64,000 nt of DNA from Notospermus geniculatus (lineage: Eukaryota > Nemertea > Pilidiophora > Heteronemertea > Lineidae), in the NCBI GenBank assembly GCA_002633025.1, contig NMRB01001607.1:57218-121217 (forward strand), in the 5' to 3' direction. This document shows, piece after piece, positions 33,221-44,074 of the stretch (its first letter is position 1; the number at the start of each line of letters is the position of its first letter). The notes beneath the pieces are model-generated. The model saw only the letters and a list, made by a program, of their open reading frames with translations, did no database searches and was not told the DNA's origin. A program made the position numbers and the translations under genes.

Positions 33221-36200
33221 CTAGAAGAAATTGCTCAACTACAGAAAATGCAGCGACTTAGGAAACGGCTCTCAACAGGCTTTTCCAACACTGAAGGCAC
33301 TATCCACGACGGGAGAGTTTTCTCGGGCCAACACGCTCTCCTTGGGCAACTACTATGAGCAGTTGTTTCTGTCATTGCTTAGTCAGCGGAAGTTAGTCGT
33401 AAGGAAGCAAATATAAATAGGGAGGTTTCGCAAGCGCCCGGTTAGGCCATACGACGACGTTTATCTATTGTTTGGGTATACCCACACAATAGATACAATG
33501 TAAACGTCGTCGTAGGGCCTAACCGGGCGCTTGTGAAACCTCCCTAATGGTCGTGAATGCCCAGTGTGAGACGACTTACATGTACTCTCGCCTACTCTCC
33601 TATTTTGCCTTTTTTTCTATTTCACTTTTTTCCAGTTTTGCCTATTCCTCTCTTGCCTTTTTTCCCAATATGCCCTTTCTTGACTCACCTATTCCTTTCT
33701 TGTCTTTTCTTGTTTGGACTTTTCTCCCAAATTGCCTTTTCCCTGTTCCACCTACAGTGTATTTCATTTTTTACACCTTTACTATGCCTTTTTCCTGTTT
33801 TGCCTTTCCATTTCTCTCCTTTGTTTTATTCTGCCTCTGAGGAGGTAACACTGTCATATCCAATCTATGATTAAACACTATCAATAACTTTAGACCCAGA
33901 AAAAACACACTTTCCGTGCCAGACACTGTCACTCAGGGGAGGGGGACCTGGCTTCAGACAAACATGGGACAGGTGAAGGGAGTTTACTCTAGTCTAAATA
34001 GTCATGCTAATAGACACTTGATACAGTATAAAATAGACCTACACGTCCGGCATGAACTTCTGTCACGCCGTCATGTATTTCTTTTTTTTAAAAAGCCAAT
34101 TCATCATGCCAGCCAAAAGGGAGGTTTAGAAATCAAATAATAAACGTAAACGTTAATGACTGACAACATTATTTTTGTACCGAGAATGCAATATACATGT
34201 ATAGTCTGATTAATGTGTAGTATGACCAATAACGTGGTCATAAAGTTTACGGACCGTATTCTAGAAGCCTCGTTAACTCTAAGGTCCACTTTAAGCCTTT
34301 TGTATTCTGCCCTGCAAACAACAGCTAAAGGTCGACCTAAGAGTTAAGGAAGCTTCTAGAATACGGCAATGATAATAAACAAGAAGTCAATCTCCAGAAT
34401 TCACGAATTTTCGACCCCAACCGGGGTCTTTTTCAAGTGGAACTTTACAATCTGAAACTCTAGAAAAGAGTTTCAGATTGTAAAGTTTCAGAGTTTCTAG
34501 AGTTTCAGAGTTTCTAGAGTTTCAGATTGTAAAGTTCCACTTGAAAAAGACCCCGGTTGGGGTCGAAAATTCGTGAATTCTGGAGATTGACTTCTTGTTT
34601 ATTATCATTTAGTGTGTCAATTTTGTGCTTTTTGTACCTTGGATTCTAGAATACGGCCCTACTTTTATCGTTTGATTTTTAAACGTCCCTGTTGTGTCCA
34701 CTTTCACGATCAGTCGCTGCCATCTTGTAGTGCTTCATTCGTATACGATATATTTCCCACAGCAAATGCGCTACTGCACGACTGCCATGGCTTCACTCTA
34801 TTTAGACACAATTTAGCACGCAGTCAGCTGCAGATTTAGGCTCTATAATGTCGGTCTAATTCACTAAAATCAGTTACATACAGATAATTGTGAAATGGTG
34901 AATTCTGTGGGTTGGAAAATAATTTCTTTTTAATGACACGACCAGTTGCCATTAATTTGTTGTTTTGATAAAGAAACTGCTATCCATGCCCTGTTTGGTA
35001 TTGTTAGGTGTACAGTATTCATATTTCAATATTTTTCATTCACTGATTATTTACTGATATTTTTCATTTACTGATTATTTACTGATGTTTTTCATTTACT
35101 GATTATTCATATTTCAATATTTTTCATTTACTGAAATATGTAAAAATGGAATATAAGGCAAAATAAGGCAAAACGAAAGAGACCAAATTAAAATGCGGCA
35201 AAATGAGAAAAAGGCATAATGGGGAAAAAGTGAAATACGAAAAGGCCAAACAAAAACAGGCAAAATGTGAAAAAGGCAAAAGAGGAAAAGATCAAATAAT
35301 GGAAACATGGGAAAAAGGCAAATGGGGAATAAGAAAATAAGAGAAGGCAAGAAAGGAATAGGTAAAACAGGGGAAGGTGAAATAAAGAGAACACAAAATA
35401 GGAAAAGGCAAATAAGGAGAAGCCGGATTGGAATGAAGCAGGAATTTGTCAGAAATACAAGTTTTTTGTATTTTGTATTTTTTTTCCAAGATGCAGAATA
35501 GCACAAAATTGACACACAAAATGATAATAAGCAAAAAGTCAATCTCCAGAATTCACAAATTTTCGACCCCAACCGGGGTCTTTTTCAAGTGGAACTTTAC
35601 AATCTGAAACTCTAGATTTTTTTTTGTCTCAGTTAAACAGGTGTATAGTTTTGCAGCTGTGTAATGGCTATTTAAACAGGTGTATGACTTTACATGGCTA
35701 TACCACGTGTTTCCAATACAGAAAGCGATGGTTTTCAAGTTAGTGTAGGTGACTTATGACTCAGGGCCGTATGCACCAACGAAGATTATCTTGATGAACT
35801 CAGGTTGAGCCACAACTTTTCAATTGTTCAGGTTTGCCAGGGCATGATGTAACAATGGAAAAGTTGTAGCTCAACCTGAGTTCAAGATAATCTTCATTGG
35901 TGCATACGGTCCTCAGTGTTCAGGAACTTCTAGTGTCCCTCCCACGGACATTCTGCCATGGCTCCTGTTGTATTTTATCAGAGTGGAGAAACTGCCAGTT
36001 AACAAATGCTTCGCGGACGTGACTGGTTTGTGAAGCTTTTGCAAACCAGCGTGAGCTCTGTGTATTCCCAGCCTGAGGATACCATCCTATCCAACTCTGA
36101 TGACTAAAAAACTCCAACCAATTTGACTGTTTGCTCATTCGATGAACGAGAGAAAATCCCACTTGTATTTGTTGAAGTTCGGGTGAATCATACTTTAGTG

Positions 36201-39200
36201 GACTCTAAAATGTATGATTCACCCTCACTTCAACATGGGAAAAGTGCCAATCTTGCAAATGTGCACAAGTCAGTAATTAAAAACAATCCATGTCACAGTT
36301 ACCTAATGATGTTAGGGTAATTTGGTTTACTTTCCACGAGCCTATAGCAAATCCAAGGTTGTGCTCTGTCAACTGGTATTATTACTGTGGTTTGTGGTTT
36401 AATCATTCTGTTCACTTTATTGGTTCATATGAATAAAGAGAAGTAAATGCTTTTACTTCGATTTTGCAGTACAAATACACTAGGCAATGCTGTAGAAATC
36501 TAAGTAATAGCATTAGCTAGGTTTTATTCATATCACCCATTGTGTCTGTTGCATAGGCTTGGCACTTTGCTCATGTTGAAGTTCGGGTGAATCATACTTT
36601 ACCTCCGGCAAAACCCAACAGGTTAGAAACTGTGTAAAGTAAACTTAACTGTTACTCCAATGATAAACTCACCCATTGCTGCCGCAAGACGGTCTCCCAA
36701 GATATTGAACCTGTGCAGCTGAAAAATAAAGCGGTTTGCATCTTTATAAATGGTACTGGTCCCAGAAGTCTTACCTACAGATTTTTTTCGTTTTGGTTTT
36801 GTTCTTTTATAAAGCAGGCAGTGGAGGAAGTCTTTTTCATCCAACTGTAGCATTGATGTATCGTGTGGTATTTTTCCATCAGTGCCGAAGGCAAAGCATA
36901 TGGCAAAGATAAATGAGGAAGAGACCACTATGAAAACCCAGAAGGCTCATTCAATCTTCAATCTTTAACCCATTAGGCGCCAGACAAGTATAAATTAGGC
37001 CAGCTTTTTTTCCCAGTGCTTTTCACTTTTTTACCATATCTTGGTTTTTTGCTCAAATGACAAAAAGAAAAAGTTGAAGATAAAGTGAACAAGTGATGTT
37101 TATTTTGTAGCTTATGACACTGGCTACATGATACAACTGGAGCCGAGGTTAGATTTTTATTTTTTTTTCGTTGGTTGCCTCTTTGACGGCCGGAAATCAC
37201 ACGGGCGGGTTTGGGATATATGGGATTATGCAGGCTTGGGCGGGTTTGGGCTATATGGCGCCTAATGGGTTAAGCTTGTAAACATCCATGGCTGGGTTGC
37301 ACAAAACTCATGTTAGCGCTAACTTGGTGTTAGCGCTAACTTTATGTTAAATGACGTAAAAAGACAATGGGTTTTTACGTCATCTAACATAAAGTTAGCG
37401 CTAACACCAAGTTAGCGCTATCGTGAGTTTTGTGCAACCGGGCCCATGTTTACAAATATTGAATTTAAACAATGAACTGGGTCCTCACCGATTTGATGCC
37501 ATTGGCTGTTGGGTCATACAGTTCAACGACCTTCTTGCCCGTTTCTGCGTTGAAAACATCTGTACTGCGGAGTTCATCTGATGTGTATCCAGGGAACTTG
37601 GGATCAGGATACCGCCCTACAACAATCAGATCCTCATATGGGTGCCAGTTGGCCTGCAGAAAAGAAAGGGTCAATTACTTGGCATATTGATGAACTAGAT
37701 ACAAACTAAGATGCATTGTTTATCTGTCCATGTCTGCACGGTTTATCTGTCCATGTCTGCACGTCTATTAACTGTCCCTGTCTGCTTTGTTTATCTGTCC
37801 ATGTCTGCTCTGTTTATCTGTCCATCTGCATTGTTTATCTGTCCATGTCTGCATTGCTTATCTATCCGTATCTGCACTGTTTATCTCTCCGTGTGCACTG
37901 TTTAGCTGTCCATGTCTGCACTGTTTATCTATCCATGTCTGCATTGTTTATCTGTCCATGTCTGCACTGCTTATCTGTCCACCTGCATTGTTTATCTGTC
38001 CATGTCTGCACTGCTTATCTGTCCGTATCTGCACTGTTTATCTCTCCGTGTCTGCACTGTTTAGCTGTCCACGTCTGCACTGTTTATCTATCCATGTCTG
38101 CACTGTTTATCTGTCCATCTGCATTGTTTATCTGCCCATGTCTGCACTCTTTATCTCTCCATGTCTGCACTGCTTACCATCTGTCCATGTCTGCACCTCT
38201 AAACTGTCCGTGTCTGCATTGTTTATCTGTCCATGTCTGCACCGTTTATCTGTCGATGTCTTTACTGCTGGGCTTTGGCTCCTCCAACATTGCCATATCA
38301 AGTGTCATTTTCAGGATTTCCATTCGAAGATACCAAAAGCCTGCTGTGTGGTCAGCAATGCCGACCATCACAAACAGGAGAAGCAGGACCCCGGCAATGC
38401 CTGACCTCTGTGACCTTACAACTGTGATTTTGGTCTCACTTACCTTTATGGGAGTTATGTGCTGGAAGAAACGATGGGGATGATGTATGGTTGTCTCGAG
38501 CTGCCACATCGGTGCTCGATAAACACGAATCTCATTCCCCTGATCTGTGGTCAGCAGCCTACACCCATCTGTTAGGCTGAAATATGCTGAAATTGAATTA
38601 TCAGGTAAATGTTAACCTTTGGGTCTAATCCACAATTTTGTAAACATGCCCACTTTTGAAAATCCTCACCACTGATTTTAGGTTTTTTGAGGGGGAGACC
38701 CCCCAAAAGCAGGATTAGGGGGCACAGCGACTAGGAATGTTGATAAATTGTACCACAAAAATGTGTTTTTTATTGCTTCACTCTATTCCATTATAATCCA
38801 ATTTAGTACGTTTATTAATAGTGGGAAAAAACAGCCATTTTGCCAGTGTTAATGTTTTAGATTTTCATGAACTGGTCCAGCAAAGAGTGAGGGGAGGGGT
38901 TGGCAAAAGGGTTATGATTATGCAATGACCGGAACTTGAAACCTGGGAGAAAAATGGTTCAAGTTTGGTTGAAATTGGTTCAAAATGGTTCAAATTCAGA
39001 TGAAAAATTCTCTCACCAGAATTGATTGGTTTCTCATGTTTAAGTGACTCGAGACAATCTGTTCTGTCTCGTATCCGACGCACATCCCACAGCTTCACAG
39101 TTGAGTCAGTCGATGCCGTACAGAGCAGCCAGTCCTCACGGAGATGGAACTCTGCATGGGTAATCTTGTTTTTGTGTAATCTCGATGACATGATCTGAAA

Positions 39201-42200
39201 TTGAGATATCATGAGGAATGAATCTTATGTCTGACACTTCTTCTGTATCCGACTATCATGAACGACACCCGGTATTTTAGGTACTAAGAACATTAGCTGA
39301 ACAAGCCGGTTGTGATTTTGATCCAGAAATGCCAAGACCCGTAACACCAGGTGTCCAGACACCAGAGCTGTATTTTTAGCCATACCTGGCTGTTCTGTTT
39401 ATTGCCCTCCCACCATCTGTTGGATGGTGATATGGGAAACAAAGTACTATAAATAGGTAATCAGCAGCGGGGGTGAACAGGTAATTGGAAAAGCCCACTA
39501 GTGTATCTGGCCCTCAAGCCCACGAGAAAAATGGCTCATAAAATCATTATTTTCTGCTCGATTTGAAAAATTCGAACACATATTTGATATACCATCAAAT
39601 TTAACATCCGCTGGTGACACTCACAAACACTGCACACATCTTTGTGTTGGATTTTCTTACTTTAGTCAGAGGCATTAATTTGCCTGGATTACGTAACTTC
39701 CTCCTTATCTGTACCCCGATAGAATGCGAAATATCGGGGTATATTAGGTCTGCTGCTCAATGGTGATGTAAATGTAATGAAATTGGCACAAGACCTCAGA
39801 ATTGCAACAAGCTACCGGTATGCGAAAGTTAAAGGAGCACAGTATGCGATCTCTTAGCGGTATTTTGACTGCTGATATGTGTGGCGGTCTAGGAAAACCC
39901 GTCGGAAGTCGCTGAATGATCAACAAGGGGTGTTACATTGCCTGTGCATTGATCTGCTACTGTTCGCCCGTTACGTAATACATTTCAGCTATTGAAATGT
40001 GCGGGTTCACCAAGGCCATTAACACTTTCCTCAAACGCGACATCCGACGGGTTTTCCTAGACCGCCTCACATATGTGTGGCGGTCCAGGAAAACCCGACG
40101 GGTGTCGCATTTGAGGAAAGAGTTAATGGCCTTGGTGAACCCGCACATTTCACTAGCTGAGATCAAAAATTTAATCAGCGAGCGTATGAATTTTTGCTGA
40201 GATGTACTACGTAACGGGGGTAAACAGTAAGCCTAGTACATGTTGGCTAGATCAATGCACAGGCAATCTGACAGCCCTTGTAAGTTGTTGATCATTCAGC
40301 GACATCCGCCGGGTTTTCCTAGACCGCCACACATATAGGGAGCCATCTAGTGGCAGTAATACGAACTACAACAAACCATTTCATCTATAAAATGTACGTA
40401 GTACATTGGGTTCATTCGCCGACACTGTAGTTAGTCGCCGGGGTGGGAGAGTGGCATGCATGGGGATGGTGACGCCGGCGGTCAAGAAAAATTCGCAATA
40501 CCGGGTTCCTTTAAGCTGCTCGAGGTTAAGGGCTACAGCAGACTATGTAAGTTTAATTACCTTATTCCCTTCTGGAGTGATCATATTCAATGTCCCGATA
40601 TTGTCCCCAGCGACAACCATTCTTCTTGCAGGGTTCACATCAACACAGCAATACCAGTAACTGCAATAAGAAAGGGGTATAAGAGGATGGACGCAGATAT
40701 AGGACTGGATGTAGCGATTCAGGGGCGGAACTCAGTTTCCCGAGCGGCCGCTGTAATGCATTTATCAGTTGTTGTTACGAATAAAACGGGTTGTTTTATT
40801 ATTTTTGGTTAACTTTGGACAGACGCGAACAATCCGCTTTAACATTGAAATCTGCAGTGAATTTCAAAGATTTGCTCCAAATTCCAGAATTTCACGGTCG
40901 ATTTTAAACGTTGGCCAAAAGGGAGGGCGCGCCCCGTGCGCCTCCTCTTGGATCCGCACGCCTGCCCACAACATTCCTGAGTCCATAAACTTACTCCCAT
41001 GTCATGGTTTCCAGGAGAACCTTATCCTGTTGTTGGCCTAAGAGATCACGTACAGCTACCTTCCCATCCGATGCGGAAGTAAACAACATGGAGGATTCTT
41101 GGGGATGGAACTTCATCGCTGAAATATTTCCTCCAGGACCACGTTGAAACCCGAAGATAAACAACTAGAATGTCTTGAAAACTTACTCATAGCAGTTGAA
41201 TGTGTCAGCTAGGATTGTCGTCTTCTCCTCTTGAAGATCGTGAAGCTTTACAGTGCCATCTATTGATGATGTGAGGAGTACATTATTTTTGTAAGGCCAG
41301 AATTTTATGGCCTGCACGGATCCTCCAGCTCCGATCTGTTAAGATAAAGAAAATATCTATTTTTCTTTGTTTCTGGGTCTGATTTGGACCATACCAGGCA
41401 ATGCCAGGTGTGGATCCAAGGGGGTGCACCGGCGCGCCCCCCCCCCACCTATCGGCCAAGAAATCTGTAAAATTGACCGTGTAAAGCCTAATTCATACTT
41501 CACCGTACGACCATCGCCGGCAACCGACGCGCAATCTTGCGTTCGACGCCAACCCCGTCGTGCGATTTGGTCGGTGTCCGATCGCGAGGCTGTAATTACT
41601 TGAGTCATTTCATAACGGGTCACCGTCGCTAAAGTACGCTGGACTATGAATCAATTCCGTGAAGTCGGCGTCCAGATTTGATCGTGCATCAGACGCCGAT
41701 GGTCTTGCGTCGAAATATGAACTAGGCTTAATTCTGAAATTTGGAGCGAATCATTGAAATTCACCACAGATTTCAATGTTTCTAGCACAGTCATGACAGT
41801 GCGCCCCCTCTTTTCCAAAATCGTGGATCCGCCCATACACTGATTCAGCGACTTACATCGTGTTGCATTGGATTTTCCATCAGGGCCGAAACCAAAAGTC
41901 ACTATTGGCCCTGTTCTAAGCATACTGTACAAGAGATCATCTCAAATTACTCATCGATGTTCCTCGCTTGGATGAGGTCTTTTACTTTGCCCTTACAAAG
42001 GCACTAAGGTACAAGGGATGAAGGAATGACAGCACGATTTCTCACCGATGTGGTTTAAAATTCTATTAGTTGTAAAATCTAGCTGACTTACACCCTGAAT
42101 CATTGTCTCATTCTTGATCTGGTCTGTGTCCCATATGATTATGTCGCCACCTTTTGAGCCGACAGCTAAGATGTTCGGTTGAGCAGGATGCCAGGTCATT

Positions 42201-43155
42201 GCCGTGACCCGCCGATCAAATGGACTGGCGGTTCTATACAGCTGGAGGTTTGAGATGAGGTCAATGACTGGAGTTGAAACATTCTGAAAGAAAACAAGGA
42301 ATGAATTCATTGAAAACACCTACATGTACAGTATAGTCAGGGGCAGCCTTCGTGCGACCCAATGGAATGCGGAAGTAGGCTTACCACAAACCACAAGCTG
42401 ACCACAAATCTTATTCAACACACGACTCTTGAATAAACCTGAATAGACTGTAGTGCCCAGTCATGTGCAGGCGATCGTCGTTGGTAACGCGGGGGTAGAT
42501 GGCATAATTAGGTAGCCACAAGCTGTTGTCAGATTTCGTATTTCCGCATTCCATTGGGTCGCGAGAAGGCTGCGCCGGACTTTACAGACTATTGAATAAT
42601 GAATGTAGGTAAAGTACAACATTTACCGGTACCGGTAAAAAATTGGCAGACTTTTCTTCATACACACTAAGAAGTATACCGGTAGTCCCAAACTGGTGTG
42701 AAGCATACCTGTGAAAAATTGGCAGGACAACCCCTCAGTTGTCTAAGTCTCAAGAAATCCATGACATTCTTGCTCCTACAAAACCTACTCGAATTGCCTG
42801 ACACAACTGGAATTTCCGGAACACTCGCACGTGGGATGAAGTTAAACAACTTTTCCATTTCCTTTTCAACGGATCTGTATCTTTCACTCAACGTCACTGA
42901 GCGATTGTTTTCTCCACATTTCTCGCATTTTTCCTCAGCGATCTCCTCCGTCTTGGAAACAGTTTCCTCCACACAAGTCAGACTTCCTTTTCGGCGTTTC
43001 TTAGCACCTTTCCTCTGCCGGAGTTTGTAGATCCTTGGAGTTGTGTTGTTGACCTCAAATTCCTCATCGGAGACGCTTTCATCTAATGACGCCGGACGTT
43101 GCCGTTTCGAATGTCTCATTTTCGTTTCTCTTTGAGACTGGACTCTGCCAGGCAT
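32988..43155 (-). CDS. DDB2: DNA damage-binding protein 2 (UV-DDB small subunit), complete
   Basis: Exons in transcript order: 43155-42709, 42283-42092, 41335-41187 or 41164-40995 (alternatives), 40660-40561, 39194-39017, 38586-38444, 37653-37489, 36718-36673, 33220-32988. All phases agree. In animals DDB2 is the WD40 substrate receptor of the CUL4-DDB1 ligase; it recognises UV photoproducts in chromatin and starts global genome nucleotide excision repair. Seen here: [16 protein letters not shown] and [13 protein letters not shown] (blade 1), a DDB1-binding WDxR box as [18 protein letters not shown] with the FQH triplet that in human DDB2 is inserted into damaged [15 protein letters not shown], and MGYSILLW near the end. 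The N-terminal about 150 residues are basic and divergent. The tail is Lys- and Asp-rich. The start is the first ATG of the exon 1 open frame. Confidence 0.95.
33418..33546. mobile_element. TAGGGAGGTTTCGCAAGCGCCCGG palindrome, copy 3
   Basis: Near-identical to the copies at 13985 and 28801, in the last DDB2 intron. Confidence 0.9.
33590..33840 (+). repeat. TTTTGCCTATTCC minisatellite, left arm
   Basis: Degenerate repeat of about 15 bp (TTTTGCC..TTTCC). The same repeat in reverse complement lies at 35145-35425. They enclose about 1.3 kb with other foldbacks. Confidence 0.75.
34252..34366. mobile_element. CCGTATTCTAGAAGC foldback element
   Basis: Arms CCGTATTCTAGAAGC and complement with the centre TTTTGTATTCTGCCCTGCAA. 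A related element is at 46520-46638. Confidence 0.8.
34370..34612. mobile_element. Foldback with GACCCCAACCGGGGTC in each arm
   Basis: Long arms (AATGATAATAAACAAGAAGTC... and complement). The short core GACCCC(A/G)(A/G)CCGGGGTC also occurs at 19565, 35565, 60115 and 62520-62665, resembling the 3' tails of some LINE/SINE elements. Confidence 0.8.
35145..35425 (-). repeat. TTTTGCC minisatellite, right (inverted) arm
   Basis: GGCAAAATGAGAAAAA-type units. Open frames on the minus strand over it are repeat translations. Confidence 0.75.
35764..35916. mobile_element. GGGCCGTATGCACCAACGAAG palindrome
   Basis: Arms of about 60 bp (GAAGATTATCTTGA..CTCAGGTTGAG and complement). Confidence 0.8.
36673..36718 (-). 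CDS. DDB2: DDB2 exon 8 (46-bp micro-exon)
   Basis: TATTTTTCAG acceptor and GTGAGT donor, phase 0 to 1. It encodes [16 protein letters not shown], matching the vertebrate NEFNPMGDTLASAMG segment. Confidence 0.88.
36970..37273. mobile_element. TTAACCCATTAGGCGCC element
   Basis: Inverted 17-bp ends with TTAA at the edges, 304 bp, in DDB2 intron 7. Confidence 0.75.
37288..37442. mobile_element. Palindrome with GTTAGCGCTAAC boxes
   Basis: Arms GGGTTGCACAAAACTCA and complement, with two GTTAGCGCTAAC boxes each. Confidence 0.85.
37489..37653 (-). CDS. DDB2: DDB2 exon 7
   Basis: TTTTCTGCAG acceptor and GTGAGG donor, 55 codons. It encodes [20 protein letters not shown] and [11 protein letters not shown], close to vertebrate DDB2. 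Confidence 0.94.
37711..38270 (+). repeat. Minisatellite of TGTCCATGTCTGCACTGTTTATC
   Basis: About 24 units, mostly 23-24 bp with some 17-bp variants, in DDB2 intron 6. The 255- and 205-residue Cys-rich open frames here are translations of the repeat. Confidence 0.92.
38444..38586 (-). CDS. DDB2: DDB2 exon 6 (lesion-probing FQH hairpin)
   Basis: CAATTTCAG acceptor and GTAAGT donor, phase 1 to 0. It encodes [13 protein letters not shown] and [14 protein letters not shown]. The FQH triplet is intact. Confidence 0.92.
39017..39194 (-). CDS. DDB2: DDB2 exon 5 (WDxR box)
   Basis: TCAATTTCAG acceptor and GTGAGA donor, phase 0 to 1. It encodes [19 protein letters not shown] and then [14 protein letters not shown]. 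The WDxR Arg is the residue that contacts DDB1 in CUL4-associated factors. Confidence 0.92.
39861..40340. mobile_element. Nested palindromes with GGTCTAGGAAAACCCG arms
   Basis: Outer arms 39871-39930 and 40278-40338. The inner palindrome 39990-40160 has the same GGTTTTCCTAGACCGCC word and a CACATATGTG centre. Confidence 0.8.
40561..40660 (-). CDS. DDB2: DDB2 exon 4
   Basis: CTTATTGCAG acceptor and GTAATT donor, 100 bp. One leading base completes Asp with either exon 3 version. It encodes [20 protein letters not shown], parallel to the vertebrate WFCSLDV...MVVTGDN strand. Confidence 0.9.
40995..41164 (-). CDS. DDB2: DDB2 exon 3B (second version of the same blade exon)
   Basis: 170 bp from a TTCTAG acceptor to a GTAAGT donor, also phase 0 to 2. 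It encodes [30 protein letters not shown] and VLLETMTW, a clear paralogue of exon 3A and equally able to join exon 4 (WDYWYCC). Only 22 nt separate it from exon 3A. Joining 3A to 3B would shift the frame and hit a stop. The acceptor has a poor pyrimidine tract, so a decayed exon is possible. Confidence 0.68.
41187..41335 (-). CDS. DDB2: DDB2 exon 3A (alternative blade exon)
   Basis: ATCTTAACAG acceptor and GTAAGT donor, 149 bp, phase 0 to 2. It encodes [27 protein letters not shown] and ILADTFNCY. This aligns with the vertebrate GIGAGGSITGLKF segment and joins exon 4 to give YDYWYCC. Confidence 0.9.
42092..42283 (-). CDS. DDB2: DDB2 exon 2 (first propeller blade)
   Basis: GTTTTCTTTCAG acceptor and GTAAGT donor, 64 codons, phase 0 to 0. 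Contains [15 protein letters not shown] and [13 protein letters not shown], almost the wording of vertebrate DDB2. Confidence 0.93.
42709..43155 (-). CDS. DDB2: DDB2 exon 1 (N-terminal region)
   Basis: Initiator ATG at 43155, GTATGC donor, 149 codons, phase 0. It has basic clusters ([11 protein letters not shown]) likely acting as a nuclear signal, an acidic patch, a C..C pair ([10 protein letters not shown]) and a helical segment before the propeller. Confidence 0.88.
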
Positions 43156-43814
43156 TTTCGCAGTTGACCTCTCTTAACTTAGACTTTTATTCCTGGTTAA
43201 AAGAAAAGCAAGTAAAGGGTATTTCAAGGTGGGTTTGGTCCCAGCAGATTCACATATTTTACAGGAGATTACATTGTAGGCCTAAGACAGAGGCACTACA
43301 TGTAACACTTACTAAGCCCTGTTCACAGGCATCTCATACACCTGGCTGTACCTGTACTTTGCAGGGGGAGGGGGTAGTAGGTTCTTTGACTTTGAGACAG
43401 TACGGCTTCATCATAGGCCAATAGTAGTCTACACTAGGCACAGCAGGATGTACCCATGCAAGAAGTGAGACTGATCACTTTAAGCTGTGCACCTGTCATC
43501 ACTCAGGGTTCCTCCAGCTTGTAGGGGCCTATAGAGCACCAAATTTAAGACCTTTTAAAGACTTTTTAAGACCAAGTATCGGCAAAATTTAAGATCTATT
43601 TTCTACTAAATGAAGCCCCAGAACATCTCTGGAAGGGTTTCCGCAAGGGATGAATGACAGGGATCGACACGGCCAAGAAAGTGGGTAGGCTACTTGGGGG
43701 GGCCCCCAGAAAAATTTTGATTTTAAGAAGCCCGGAGATGCGGTTTTCTGACATCTCCTGCTAATTTTTTAAATTTAAGACTTTTTAAGGCCTTAAAAAT
43801 GGAAGTGCCAAATT

Positions 43815-44066
43815 TAAAGGAGCTGGACGTCCAAGTTGTAAGTACACTCACTCACTGGTTCTCTATCCACGCGACGCCTGCGGTGCTGCCACCTATTGTC
43901 GGTGATATGCACTGACGTGAATATCTTGAGTGAGTTGCATTGGACCGGGCACCAGTCTAACGATCACTGGTGCTGCCACCTTCACAAAGGAATAAAACTA
44001 GTTTGCTGGCCACTGTTTGTAAACAAACCAGTTTGTTTACAACTTGGACGTCCAGCTCCTTTAAGA
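43815..44066. mobile_element. TTTAAAGGAGCTGGACGTCCAAG element
   Basis: Inverted ends of about 27 bp, in the space upstream of DDB2. Confidence 0.75.
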
Positions 44067-44074
44067 CTTTTTAA

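Noticed and set aside
33547-33874. Hydrophobic 97-105 residue open frames
   Set aside because: Translations of a pyrimidine-rich minisatellite; the hydrophobicity comes from TTT/CTT codons.
37711-38270. Array resembling a CRISPR (short regular repeats)
   Set aside because: Units are contiguous without unique spacers, and the setting is an animal intron.
37716-38483. 255-residue Cys-rich open frame (and a 205-residue one in another frame)
   Set aside because: Both are translations of the TGTCCATGTCTGCACTG minisatellite inside a DDB2 intron; neither has splice or start context.
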